From positions 1 to 64,000 of the forward strand of contig JAUICN010000004.1 of the NCBI GenBank assembly GCA_030427835.1: a stretch of 64,000 bases of DNA, read 5' to 3'. The stretch comes from Polyangia bacterium (GTDB taxonomy: Bacteria > Myxococcota_A > Polyangia > Polyangiales > JAUICN01). A program made the position numbers and the translations under genes. Below the pieces are notes generated by a model. That model was not told where the DNA came from, ran no database searches, and was given only the letters and a program-made list of their open reading frames with translations. This document shows positions 7,974 through 15,363 of the stretch, one piece after another (within the stretch, counting starts at the first letter, position 1; each line of letters begins with the position of its first letter).

Positions 7974-8867
7974 ATGGACGTACTGCGCACACCCGAGCAT
8001 TGCTTCGAGAACCTTTCGGGTTTTGATACTGCCCCCCACTACGTGGACGACCTACCCGGCTACGAGGGTTTGCGTTTGCACTACGTGGATGAAGGCCCAA
8101 GGGATGCCAAGGAAGTGTGGCTCTGTTTGCATGGGGAGCCCACCTGGTCCTACCTGTATCGAAAGTTTATTCCTCTCCTGACGGGCCGTGGCATTCGGGT
8201 GGTGGCACCTGATCTGTTTGGGTTTGGGCGTTCGGACAAACCGGCAGACAGGGGCGTGCACACCTTCACCTTCCATCGACGGGCGCTGTTGGAGTTTCTG
8301 GATCGCATGCAACTGCCACCGGTCACATTGGTGTGCCAGGACTGGGGCGGGATCCTTGGGCTTACGCTCCCCATGGAGTTGCCCGAGCAGTTTCGAAAAC
8401 TGGTCGTCATGAACACCGCACTACCCGCAGGACAGCCCCCAGGTCCAGGGTTCCTGGCCTGGCGCGCCTACGTAGAGGCGTTTCCGGATCTGGACGTGGC
8501 ACGCCTCATGAAACGGGCCTGCCCCGAACTGGACGAACGGGAGTGTGACGCCTACAACGCGCCATTTCCTGACGTAAAGTTCAAAACCGGTGTGCAACGG
8601 ATGCCACAAATCGTGCCCATCGAAGAGAGCATGGACGGCGCCAAACTCACGGCCCACGCAAAACAGTGGTGGGCAAGTACCTGGTCCGGCGAGTCCCAGA
8701 TGGTCATCGGCGCACAGGATCCCGTGCTGGGGCCCGAGATCATGCATGACCTACACAACCACATCAACGCCTGCCCCAAGCCCCTGCTACTCCCCAACGC
8801 CGGTCACTTCGTCCCAGAATCCGCCTCCGAGTTCCTCCCCCAAATCCTAGACCGGTTTGATGTTTAG
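7974..8867 (+). CDS. haloalkane dehalogenase, DhlA-like (HLD-I)
   Basis: 297 residues from ATG 7974, colinear with DhlA (310 aa) from its first residues (RTPEHCFENL versus RTPDQRFSNL in DhlA). It hydrolyses carbon-halogen bonds to give alcohol and halide. The catalytic set is complete: nucleophile Asp123 and halide-binding Trp124 in CQDWGG, cap-domain Trp163, acid Asp249 in GAQDPVLGPE, base His278 in NAGHFVPE; the oxyanion loop is HGEPTW. The cap is shorter than in DhlA around residues 150-165. No signal peptide is seen in this form; starts further upstream in frame add an unrelated 26 residues. No dehalogenation neighbours are present. The natural substrate cannot be predicted. Confidence 0.88.
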   Translation: MDVLRTPEHCFENLSGFDTAPHYVDDLPGYEGLRLHYVDEGPRDAKEVWLCLHGEPTWSYLYRKFIPLLTGRGIRVVAPDLFGFGRSDKPADRGVHTFTFHRRALLEFLDRMQLPPVTLVCQDWGGILGLTLPMELPEQFRKLVVMNTALPAGQPPGPGFLAWRAYVEAFPDLDVARLMKRACPELDERECDAYNAPFPDVKFKTGVQRMPQIVPIEESMDGAKLTAHAKQWWASTWSGESQMVIGAQDPVLGPEIMHDLHNHINACPKPLLLPNAGHFVPESASEFLPQILDRFDV

Positions 8868-8881
8868 CTGATTGAATGATC

Positions 8882-8899
8882 GAAGCTCAGCGGAGCTTC
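8882..8899. terminator. hairpin after the dehalogenase gene
   Basis: GAAGCTC-agcg-GAGCTTC is a perfect 7-bp stem with a 4-nt loop, 15 bp past the stop codon. No U-tract follows, so termination is likely but not certain. The rest of 8900-9083 shows nothing recognisable. Confidence 0.45.
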
Positions 8900-9083
8900 C
8901 AGGGCCTGACAATCGATGAGGCAATGCAGGGTATTGTTGAAGAGATTGGAAGGATATGGTGGTTTTGCTGGGCCTCGAGGGTCGATCAGAAAAATATCAA
9001 ACCGGTCTAGACAACTGGAACCTGTAAGCGCAGTCGCAAGCCACCTTGGGTTCAGTTGGTAATCCAAGGTCGGAACCTGGTGG

Positions 9084-9530
9084 CTAGTTGGCGAAGACTT
9101 GGGTCCAGACGGGGGAGCCATCGCATTCGATGTAGCCCACGCCAATACGGCCAAAGGTGTCCCGTAGAATGTTGGCGCGGTGTCCGGGGCTGTTCATCCA
9201 ACCCTCGTGTACCTGCGCTGGGGTGAGGTGCCCCTTGGCAATGTTCTCTCCGCCCGTGTTGTAGTCCACACCGCTTTCGTTCAAACGATCCGCAAGGGTT
9301 CGGCCGTCCGCCGAGGTGTGTGAAAAATAACCCTGGGTGCACATGTCCTCGCTGTGAAGGCGTGCCGCTTCCGTGAGGTCCTCGTCACAGGAAAGCGTAC
9401 CCAGACCTTCGTCATCACGTGCCCCATTGGCCAGGGCAATGGTGTCCAACTCAGTGGAATTGGAGCATAGGTCAGAAGAGCCGCAGCCCACGACCACAAC
9501 GGCGCAGACCATACAGGGTAAAAGACGCAC
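9084..9530 (-). CDS. CAP/SCP-domain lipoprotein
   Basis: 148 residues. The signal peptide ends in VVVGC (lipobox). The rest is one CAP (cysteine-rich secretory, antigen 5, PR-1) domain of the short bacterial type: LHSEDMCTQGYFSHTSADG, GGENIAKG, VHEGWMNSPGHRANIL and VGYIECDGSPVWTQVFA. The His and Glu residues lining the CAP cleft (SHTS, GENI, PGHR) are kept. The function of bacterial CAP proteins is poorly known. It lies 10 bp downstream of the lexA stop on the same strand and may be read through from lexA. Confidence 0.82.
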   Translation of the reverse strand: MRLLPCMVCAVVVVGCGSSDLCSNSTELDTIALANGARDDEGLGTLSCDEDLTEAARLHSEDMCTQGYFSHTSADGRTLADRLNESGVDYNTGGENIAKGHLTPAQVHEGWMNSPGHRANILRDTFGRIGVGYIECDGSPVWTQVFAN

Positions 9531-9540
9531 CCGGAGTGCC

Positions 9541-10266
9541 CTACTTCAGCTTGCGGTAAACCCCGACCACCACGCCCATGATCTGGGTGGTGCGCCAATC
9601 CTGCTTCGGCAGGAGAATCGGAGCCATCGTAGAGTTGGCAGGTTGCAAACGAATGTGGTCCCGCTCCGGGTAGTAGTACTTACAGGTGGCCTCGTCGCCC
9701 ACGAGCGCGATGACAATCTCACCCCGGTCTGCGCTGAGCTGCTTGCGGATGAACACGTAGTCCCCGTCGTGAATGCCCGCTTCGATCATGGAATCCCCAG
9801 AAATGCGGAGCCCAAACATGTCCCGGTTGCTTCCCACCAGCATGCGGTCCACGCGCACGGAATCCTGGGATTGCTCGATGGCTTCGGTTAACGCACCCGC
9901 AGCCACACGGCCCACAATGGGGATCTCCACCATGGAGTCCATGTCGTTGGCGGGCGGTACTGCGCTGAGCCCAAAACCCTGGGACGTGGCCTTTCGGGCA
10001 CTTTCAATGGGAGTGACGCCCGGAGGCGCTGAAGAGCGCGCCATTTCCGTGGGCCGTAAGGTGCGGGATTTCATGTCCTCCCGGGTCAGGTAACCCTTGC
10101 GTTCCAGGGCCCGAAGGTGGTCGTTGACCCCATTGGTGCTGCGAATACCCAGGTGGTTGCCAATCTCCCGAAGGGTCGGGGGGTAGCCCCGCTCGTCGAT
10201 GGAATGGGAGATAAAGTCCAGAACGGCGGCCTGACGTTCGGTGAGCTTTTCAATTTGCGGCTCCAT
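9541..10266 (-). CDS. lexA: SOS-response repressor LexA
   Basis: 241 residues from ATG 10266 (MEPQIEKLTERQ). It represses DNA-damage genes and cleaves itself when RecA is active. An N-terminal winged-helix domain (YPPTLREIGNHLGIRSTNGV) is followed by a peptidase-S24 domain with cleavage site Ala123-Gly124 (GRVAAGAL), nucleophile Ser159 (SGDSM) and general base Lys196 (DEATCK). The linker of about 35 residues between domains is longer than in E. coli LexA (202 aa). The 11 extra in-frame residues upstream do not fit the family. A perfect palindrome 63 bp upstream is the likely operator for autoregulation. Confidence 0.96.
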   Translation of the reverse strand: MEPQIEKLTERQAAVLDFISHSIDERGYPPTLREIGNHLGIRSTNGVNDHLRALERKGYLTREDMKSRTLRPTEMARSSAPPGVTPIESARKATSQGFGLSAVPPANDMDSMVEIPIVGRVAAGALTEAIEQSQDSVRVDRMLVGSNRDMFGLRISGDSMIEAGIHDGDYVFIRKQLSADRGEIVIALVGDEATCKYYYPERDHIRLQPANSTMAPILLPKQDWRTTQIMGVVVGVYRKLK

Positions 10267-10328
10267 GGGGACCTCTCTGGCGCTGTGCACACCTGGCAAC
10301 CGAGGGTCCGTTCCCTCGGATAAGCCAC

Positions 10329-10346
10329 CCTACAACAATTTGTAGG
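10329..10346. promoter_or_regulatory. candidate LexA operator
   Basis: CCTACAA-caat-TTGTAGG is a perfect 7-bp inverted repeat with a 4-nt spacer, centred about 70 bp upstream of the lexA start. LexA genes almost always repress themselves, and their operators are palindromes of this size. It differs from the E. coli (CTGT-N8-ACAG) and Gram-positive (GAAC-N4-GTTC) boxes, as is common in deltaproteobacterial groups. The palindrome is seen; LexA binding is inferred. Confidence 0.55.
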
Positions 10347-10379
10347 AACCTGCACAGGTGATCACTGGAACCCTGAGCA

Positions 10380-10408
10380 GGTAGGACAAAGTATGACACA
10401 GTCCTACC
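10380..10408. promoter_or_regulatory. second inverted repeat between lexA and the upstream lipoprotein gene
   Basis: GGTAGGAC (10380-10387) and GTCCTACC (10401-10408) are perfect 8-bp inverted copies 13 nt apart. They sit 40 bp past the stop of the upstream minus-strand lipoprotein gene and 35 bp upstream of the candidate LexA box. They could be the terminator of that gene (no U-run) or an operator. The sequence does not decide. Confidence 0.35.
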
Positions 10409-10447
10409 CACTCCCGTCAAGAACGCGACGAAAAACCGGAACTCAAC

Positions 10448-11197
10448 CTATTCCGTGGATATTTTCGTAATGATTCCAGTACCCAGTGCCAGGGAGTAGT
10501 TTCGGCTTCCATCCAAACCAACGGTCGCAGTGCCGTCCCCATTGAACGTGACCGTTGCCGTGACGCTAAAATCACCCTTCCGGGTACGCCGCCCACGCTT
10601 GACGGTACGTTCTGCATCAATTTGGTACACAATTTCGCCGCTCAGGGGGGTCTCGTCCGCGATCCGGAGGACCACATCGCTGTAGGTCGCCGCGTAGTCA
10701 AAGGACCAGGTGCGGGTTTCGTCCCGATAGAGCGCCATGAACTCGGAGTCTACGCTGAATGTACCCATTCCATTGAAGGTGGCGTTGTCCCCCTGCAGGC
10801 CCGTAAGGGACCACATTCCGGTGCGCGAAACGCTCGCAGCGTAGCGGTCCAGGGTCAGCTCTCCTGACCATTCCACGCTCAAACTGGCGGAGTCCGTTTC
10901 CGATCCACAAAGGGCCATGGAATCGCCCGAGGCATTGCTGCAGGCCACGGTGTAGCTGTACATCAATCCAAAACGTTCCCCAGAGACCGTGCCGGCGCCA
11001 CTGGCAGAAAGCCCCATGGGTGTGGTTCCCGCGGAGGTTTCAATACTGTCCGACATGGCTCCCACCTCCCCGCCGGAGTCGTTGGCCACCAGGGACCCAA
11101 CCCCCGCCGCCACGTCATCGTAGTCCGATTCCGCCGGCTCCCAGGCACAACCCCAGGTGAAAAATCCAAGTCCAAGTGTGATCGCCAGAATCCTCAT
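10448..11197 (-). CDS. predicted lipoprotein, unknown function
   Basis: 249 residues from ATG 11197, which has GGAGGACTGCA directly upstream. The signal peptide ends in lipobox FTWGC. The mature part is rich in Ser, Gly, Thr and alternating polar and hydrophobic residues, suggesting an all-beta secreted domain, with one Cys pair (VACSN, ALCGS). A basic stretch VKRGRRTRKGD near residue 210 is unusual in it. No family is recognised. It stands alone between lexA and the unknown gene at 11301. Confidence 0.65.
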   Translation of the reverse strand: MRILAITLGLGFFTWGCAWEPAESDYDDVAAGVGSLVANDSGGEVGAMSDSIETSAGTTPMGLSASGAGTVSGERFGLMYSYTVACSNASGDSMALCGSETDSASLSVEWSGELTLDRYAASVSRTGMWSLTGLQGDNATFNGMGTFSVDSEFMALYRDETRTWSFDYAATYSDVVLRIADETPLSGEIVYQIDAERTVKRGRRTRKGDFSVTATVTFNGDGTATVGLDGSRNYSLALGTGIITKISTE

Positions 11198-11300
11198 TGC
11201 AGTCCTCCACCACAATGCTCTCGCCTTCGGGCCTATTCTGTCAACCTACCGCAAGCCTGTAATCTGTCTGTGGCAGGGGCCAAACCCCGGCGATCAAGAC

Positions 11301-12323
11301 CTAGCCGTCCTGGGCGTCTCGACCCTGGCGCCATTGGCTCCAGATCTGAATGGGGTTGAAGCCCAGGATTTCGGTCACACTGGAGACGCTGGTGACCTGG
11401 GAGCGCAGTTCCCGCACCACAGGGCGAAGCAGCTTCAGCATGTCCAGCCCCCCTGCCCACTTGGCAGCGCGCCTGGCCGCACCGCCCACCGCATCCGCGC
11501 CTAGAACCACCATGGCGTAGGGGGGGGTAGGGTGAACAATGATATCCCGGGCGGCCACGTGTTTGGCCCAGGTGCCTGCGTGGGAGGTATGCAACAGGTG
11601 GTCCAGCACGCCCACATCGGTAAACGCACCAAAGTGTACCGGCGCCAAATGCGTGCTCACCGCGCGAACGATGTGCCGGTAGTCCCGACGAAAGTCTCCC
11701 CCAAGGGGGCCGGTCCACTGTCGAATCCGATCCGGGCCCACAACCGTGGCGATTTGCCCCCTGTGGCGGTGCACCACAAACGTGGTCCATAGATGCGTGC
11801 CCGACCACAGCGCCAACACCCAACAGTGATCGTCTGGCAACAGCATATCCAGCGCCCGTTGCAGTGTGGTCATGGCGGGGATTGGCACGCTCGCGAGCGG
11901 TCGGGGCCATACCCGCATCATCCCTGCGCTCTGGACCTCCCGAAGAATGCGCACACAGGAAAGCCATTGGCTTGCGTAGTCGTCTCCCGGTTGCAGGCGT
12001 ACCGCAAGGCGTTCCGCAATTTCTTCGGGCACGCCCTCGCGAATCACCACGCAGCGTTTGACCCCATGATCACGGGCCAAGAGCGGAAGGGATTCCGAGC
12101 CACCGTAACGAACCCCGGTGAGTGCTCCCCGTCCCGTGTGCAACGCCCGCAGGGTACGATCCTGGTCGTCCACAATCACCACGAGCGTGCCCTCCGGTCG
12201 GTTGGGCAACAACGCCTGCTCTGCGGACGTTTCCAGATCTGCCGGTGCGGTGGAAAACAGGGAGAGCAAACGCCCCCAGGATTGCGCGTCGAATCCCTCG
12301 ATACGGATGTCTGGCGAAATCAT
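11301..12323 (-). CDS. conserved-looking protein of unknown function, coupled to the beta-galactosidase gene
   Basis: 340 residues, no signal peptide, no membrane segment. Codon use and length support a real gene, but I recognise no domain. Visible parts: a strand-rich N-terminus (TLVVIVDDQDRTLRAL), a central region with many Trp/His, and a C-terminal part with PYAMVVLGADAVGGAARRAAKW. Its ATG lies inside the last codons of the upstream beta-galactosidase gene (ATGA overlap at 12320-12323), so the two are almost certainly co-transcribed and translationally coupled. A role alongside that enzyme is inferred from this coupling only. Confidence 0.6.
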   Translation of the reverse strand: MISPDIRIEGFDAQSWGRLLSLFSTAPADLETSAEQALLPNRPEGTLVVIVDDQDRTLRALHTGRGALTGVRYGGSESLPLLARDHGVKRCVVIREGVPEEIAERLAVRLQPGDDYASQWLSCVRILREVQSAGMMRVWPRPLASVPIPAMTTLQRALDMLLPDDHCWVLALWSGTHLWTTFVVHRHRGQIATVVGPDRIRQWTGPLGGDFRRDYRHIVRAVSTHLAPVHFGAFTDVGVLDHLLHTSHAGTWAKHVAARDIIVHPTPPYAMVVLGADAVGGAARRAAKWAGGLDMLKLLRPVVRELRSQVTSVSSVTEILGFNPIQIWSQWRQGRDAQDG

Positions 12324-14821
12324 GAGGGTCTCCTGGAACTACGTCTTGCACTGGGTCGCTGTATGCTGGGGCGCTGAATGTTGGGGAGCCGTGTGCTGGA
12401 GTGCTGTACACCGTGCGCGCCCATGGCGGGATCCCCGTCCGTGCGTTCAACCTTGTCACGATTCTCCTTGGCGGGAGAGTCGTGAACCGCGGCTTCAAGG
12501 GCGAACACACGGCAGGTGTGCCCAGGCACCTGCAGTGGCAGCGCGCGTACGTCCTCAAAATGATCGCCGAGCAATAGGTCAGTAACCCTAGTGCACCTGG
12601 GGATGTGCACAGTGCACCTGCGTGCATCTTCCACGGTGTTCATCACGTAAAGGGCTCGGGGTCCGGAAGCATCGCCGTGGAGTGTGGCTCGAACATCACC
12701 GGCCGGAGAAAGCCCTCGTTGCCACACAGGCCCCGTTTCCTGCACCCCCTCTTCTGAATCCTTACTTCGTATCGGCTCCTCACGGCCCGGCTCCTCACCG
12801 CTGTGATCCTCACTGCTGGGTTGAACCCATACTTCGGGTCGAAGTCCGAGGGTATCCAGTTGGGAGCGGACCAGCTCACCCACGGCAATACCGTCGACTT
12901 GGCAAACCCAGGAAGTGCCCTCCACGGAAGAACCGACGGGGAAAACCTCCGGCTGAAACCGGTCGTTCATCTGGGGTACTTCGGGCCCGGTGGCCAGGTG
13001 CATGCCCGTACCCGCCAATTGCTCCAGTCCCTTCCACCGGCGACGGTTGGCGTATTGGAACGTGGGCGAAAACAGCAAGCGGATCCCTTCATAGCGTTCC
13101 ATCCGTGCGTCGCTGTCCACCAGCACGTAGGGGATCTGCTCCGCTTCCAATGCCTGCACCACTTCCACAACCCAGGCGTGCCATTCCAATTGAACCGCGC
13201 GGCCCAGGTCGAGCGTGTCCTCCCGGCAGGCAAGCGCCGGCGATCCACCCAGGGCCTCAAACACCGAGGGAGTCACAATCCCCCCCAGGAGATGGGTGAG
13301 GCGCGTGAGGCGTCGATACTCGTGGGGTACCTGAATGGCCACCTCCACCTTCCGATGGAGGCTGGCGTGGTCCACGCGGTCGAGCGCATGGATGACGGAT
13401 TTCCATGACCGTGCTTCGGCGCGCGGTTGTCCGCGATCGTCCACCGGCGCGCCGTACCAACGATCCCGATCCACTGCCATGTAGAGGTTAAACCCGCGCA
13501 AGCCGTGGGCGCATGCGGTCAAAAACGAAAAGAGCGAATCCTGGTGGTCCAGTGGGGGAAACCAGGACGGCGCACCCACTCCCATTTCGGGCGCGTAGGG
13601 AATGGGTGTGCTTCCCGTCAAAAACAGGGTGCGCCAACGCACGGTCTCAAAATCCCGGGCCCGGTGGTAGTAGTCCAGTCCCACAAGCGGCACCGCATCC
13701 TGCAATGCAGACAGGTTCACCGGCTGCCCCGTTTCCCCAAGCGGAATATTGTGCACCGTGGGCACCCCCCCCAGGCCCACAGCCTCCAGGCTTCCACGGA
13801 ACCGATCCACGGAATCGGTGATCAGCACTTCCCGGAACTCCGCCCATTCCATGGCCCGACGGAGTTCCAAATGGGAACCGGGTGCGCTTGCCTGCCCGCC
13901 GATGGGCCCAGCGCTGGGCCCAGCACCCATCGGTTCGACACCCTTGCGCCGAGGTCCAAGCGCCTGACCATCAAAGGCCTGAACGTCAAAAGCCTGAACA
14001 TCAAAAGACAGGGGAGGTGTGACCTCGCGCCAGGTCTGGTGGGACGTGTGATATTCCTGATTGTAGCGATCCAGCGAGCGGTAGCGCTTGCGTAGGAACT
14101 GCCGGTAATCCGCCAGCGCGTCCTTGTGGTAATCCTGATCGTATTCGCCCGTACGAAAGTAGTAGGAGGCCTCGTTGTCCACCTGCAACAACACCACGGG
14201 GCCCTCGGGGTACATCCGTGCTCGAAGCACGTCCGCCACGGCCCGGTACCAGGATTGCGTGGCTGCCGCGAATGCGCGGCTTGCGTAGCTGGGGATGGGG
14301 AACATTTGCGGCGGGTAGGGTTGAATTACCGGGTTGCCCTTGGGCGAACGTGCCTGGTAAGCCCGGTTGTAGATCACGTGTTTGGGCAGGCCGAAGTAGG
14401 TCAGCTCGGCATTGATATGGGGGCCGGGGCGGGCAAACACCCAAAGGCCCAGTTCCGCGGCCATGTCCACAAACCGGCCCAAATCCAGCCGTGGATCCCG
14501 CTCCCCAAAATCCACATGGCCTTCGGTCACTTCGTGAACGCCCCAGGGCACATAGGTTTCCACCATGGGCAGACCCAACTGTTTCAGCGAAGTCAGGGCT
14601 TGCTTCCACAGGGAGGGATCGATGCGCCAGTAGTGCAGTGCCCCCGAATACAGCGGAATCCGCCGGGTCTGTAGCGCCCCGTTCCCAGAAAGGTCCGTTC
14701 CCGTCGGAGAACCACCCATCTGAGATACACCCAGCCGAAGGTGGTTGCCCTCCAGTTGAACAGGGGCAACGTCACTGCAAGTGGGGCGGGGGCGACGTGC
14801 TGAAAAGCGTTCTGATTTCAC
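12320..14821 (-). CDS. GH35-like (clan GH-A) beta-galactosidase family protein
   Basis: 833 residues with a GTG start. Residues about 55-430 form a TIM-barrel glycosidase domain of the GH35/GH42 type: YSGALHYWRIDPSLW, VETYVPWGVHE, RPGPHINAELTYFGLP, then the acid/base Glu217 in LLQVDNEASYYF. Glu412 in YAPEMGVG is a candidate nucleophile. Likely activity is removal of terminal beta-galactose or a related sugar; the substrate is not known. No signal peptide, so probably cytoplasmic. Two low-complexity inserts stand out: three FDVQAF-type repeats near 273-286 and an Arg/Pro/Ser tail with IQRPS repeats at the end. It overlaps the next gene by 4 bp. Confidence 0.75.
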   Translation of the reverse strand: MKSERFSARRPRPTCSDVAPVQLEGNHLRLGVSQMGGSPTGTDLSGNGALQTRRIPLYSGALHYWRIDPSLWKQALTSLKQLGLPMVETYVPWGVHEVTEGHVDFGERDPRLDLGRFVDMAAELGLWVFARPGPHINAELTYFGLPKHVIYNRAYQARSPKGNPVIQPYPPQMFPIPSYASRAFAAATQSWYRAVADVLRARMYPEGPVVLLQVDNEASYYFRTGEYDQDYHKDALADYRQFLRKRYRSLDRYNQEYHTSHQTWREVTPPLSFDVQAFDVQAFDGQALGPRRKGVEPMGAGPSAGPIGGQASAPGSHLELRRAMEWAEFREVLITDSVDRFRGSLEAVGLGGVPTVHNIPLGETGQPVNLSALQDAVPLVGLDYYHRARDFETVRWRTLFLTGSTPIPYAPEMGVGAPSWFPPLDHQDSLFSFLTACAHGLRGFNLYMAVDRDRWYGAPVDDRGQPRAEARSWKSVIHALDRVDHASLHRKVEVAIQVPHEYRRLTRLTHLLGGIVTPSVFEALGGSPALACREDTLDLGRAVQLEWHAWVVEVVQALEAEQIPYVLVDSDARMERYEGIRLLFSPTFQYANRRRWKGLEQLAGTGMHLATGPEVPQMNDRFQPEVFPVGSSVEGTSWVCQVDGIAVGELVRSQLDTLGLRPEVWVQPSSEDHSGEEPGREEPIRSKDSEEGVQETGPVWQRGLSPAGDVRATLHGDASGPRALYVMNTVEDARRCTVHIPRCTRVTDLLLGDHFEDVRALPLQVPGHTCRVFALEAAVHDSPAKENRDKVERTDGDPAMGAHGVQHSSTRLPNIQRPSIQRPSARRSSRRPS

Positions 14822-14905
14822 AAATGGATCCCAAAAAACTACGTTTGCGCAATGTAGGGTGTCTACACTGCCTTCACAAGCTCAGATGAAGAGAAGGACC
14901 ATACG

Positions 14906-15358
14906 TTGAACAGCCAAACATGGACAGGCCTTTGGGTGGCCCTTTGGGTCGGGCTCGGCGGTGGCCTGGGGAGTGTGCTTCGTTGGGGCACGGGCCTCGC
15001 GGTGGCCCACTTGCACCGCGGCGACCACGCCCAGGCGGTGGCCACCTGGACCGTCAACGTGGTGGGCTCCTTTGCCCTGGGCGCATTGCTGGATTTTCGC
15101 ACCGGGGTGAGCCCCGCAGCCCTCGCCACCTCGGCCGTGTCCGTCCCCTGGTCTGCGGTTCCCTGGCTGGCCATGCTCGGCACGGGCCTACTCGGCGGTT
15201 TCACCACCTACTCCACCTTCAACTACGAAGCCCTGAAACTCCTGCAAGCCCCCCAACCCTGGCGCGGGGTGCTCTACATTCTAGTCACCGTACTCGTCTG
15301 CCTCGCCGCCGGAGCCCTCGGCCGCCTCGCCGCCCAGCAGATTTCGCCGGCTTCCTAG
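14906..15358 (+). CDS. crcB: fluoride ion channel CrcB/Fluc
   Basis: 150 residues, four hydrophobic segments. CrcB forms dual-topology dimers that export fluoride. Family motifs are present: GLGGGLGSVLRWG at the N-terminus, NVVGSFALG in the middle and TGLLGGFTTYSTFNYE, where the Asn and Phe residues of the pore and the Na-binding turn lie. The start is TTG at 14906, chosen for AAGGA five to six bases upstream. A loop of about 20 residues between segments 2 and 3 is longer than usual. No fluoride riboswitch pattern was found upstream. It converges on the UbiB-family gene with 5 bp between stops. Confidence 0.9.
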   Translation: MNSQTWTGLWVALWVGLGGGLGSVLRWGTGLAVAHLHRGDHAQAVATWTVNVVGSFALGALLDFRTGVSPAALATSAVSVPWSAVPWLAMLGTGLLGGFTTYSTFNYEALKLLQAPQPWRGVLYILVTVLVCLAAGALGRLAAQQISPAS

Positions 15359-15363
15359 CCCCA

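Noticed and set aside
13427-14095. 222-residue plus-strand frame opposite the GH35-like gene
   Set aside because: No family features, no ribosome site; it lies wholly inside the glycosidase gene.
14822-14905. fluoride riboswitch upstream of crcB
   Set aside because: The gap is only 84 bp and lacks the conserved pseudoknot pattern.
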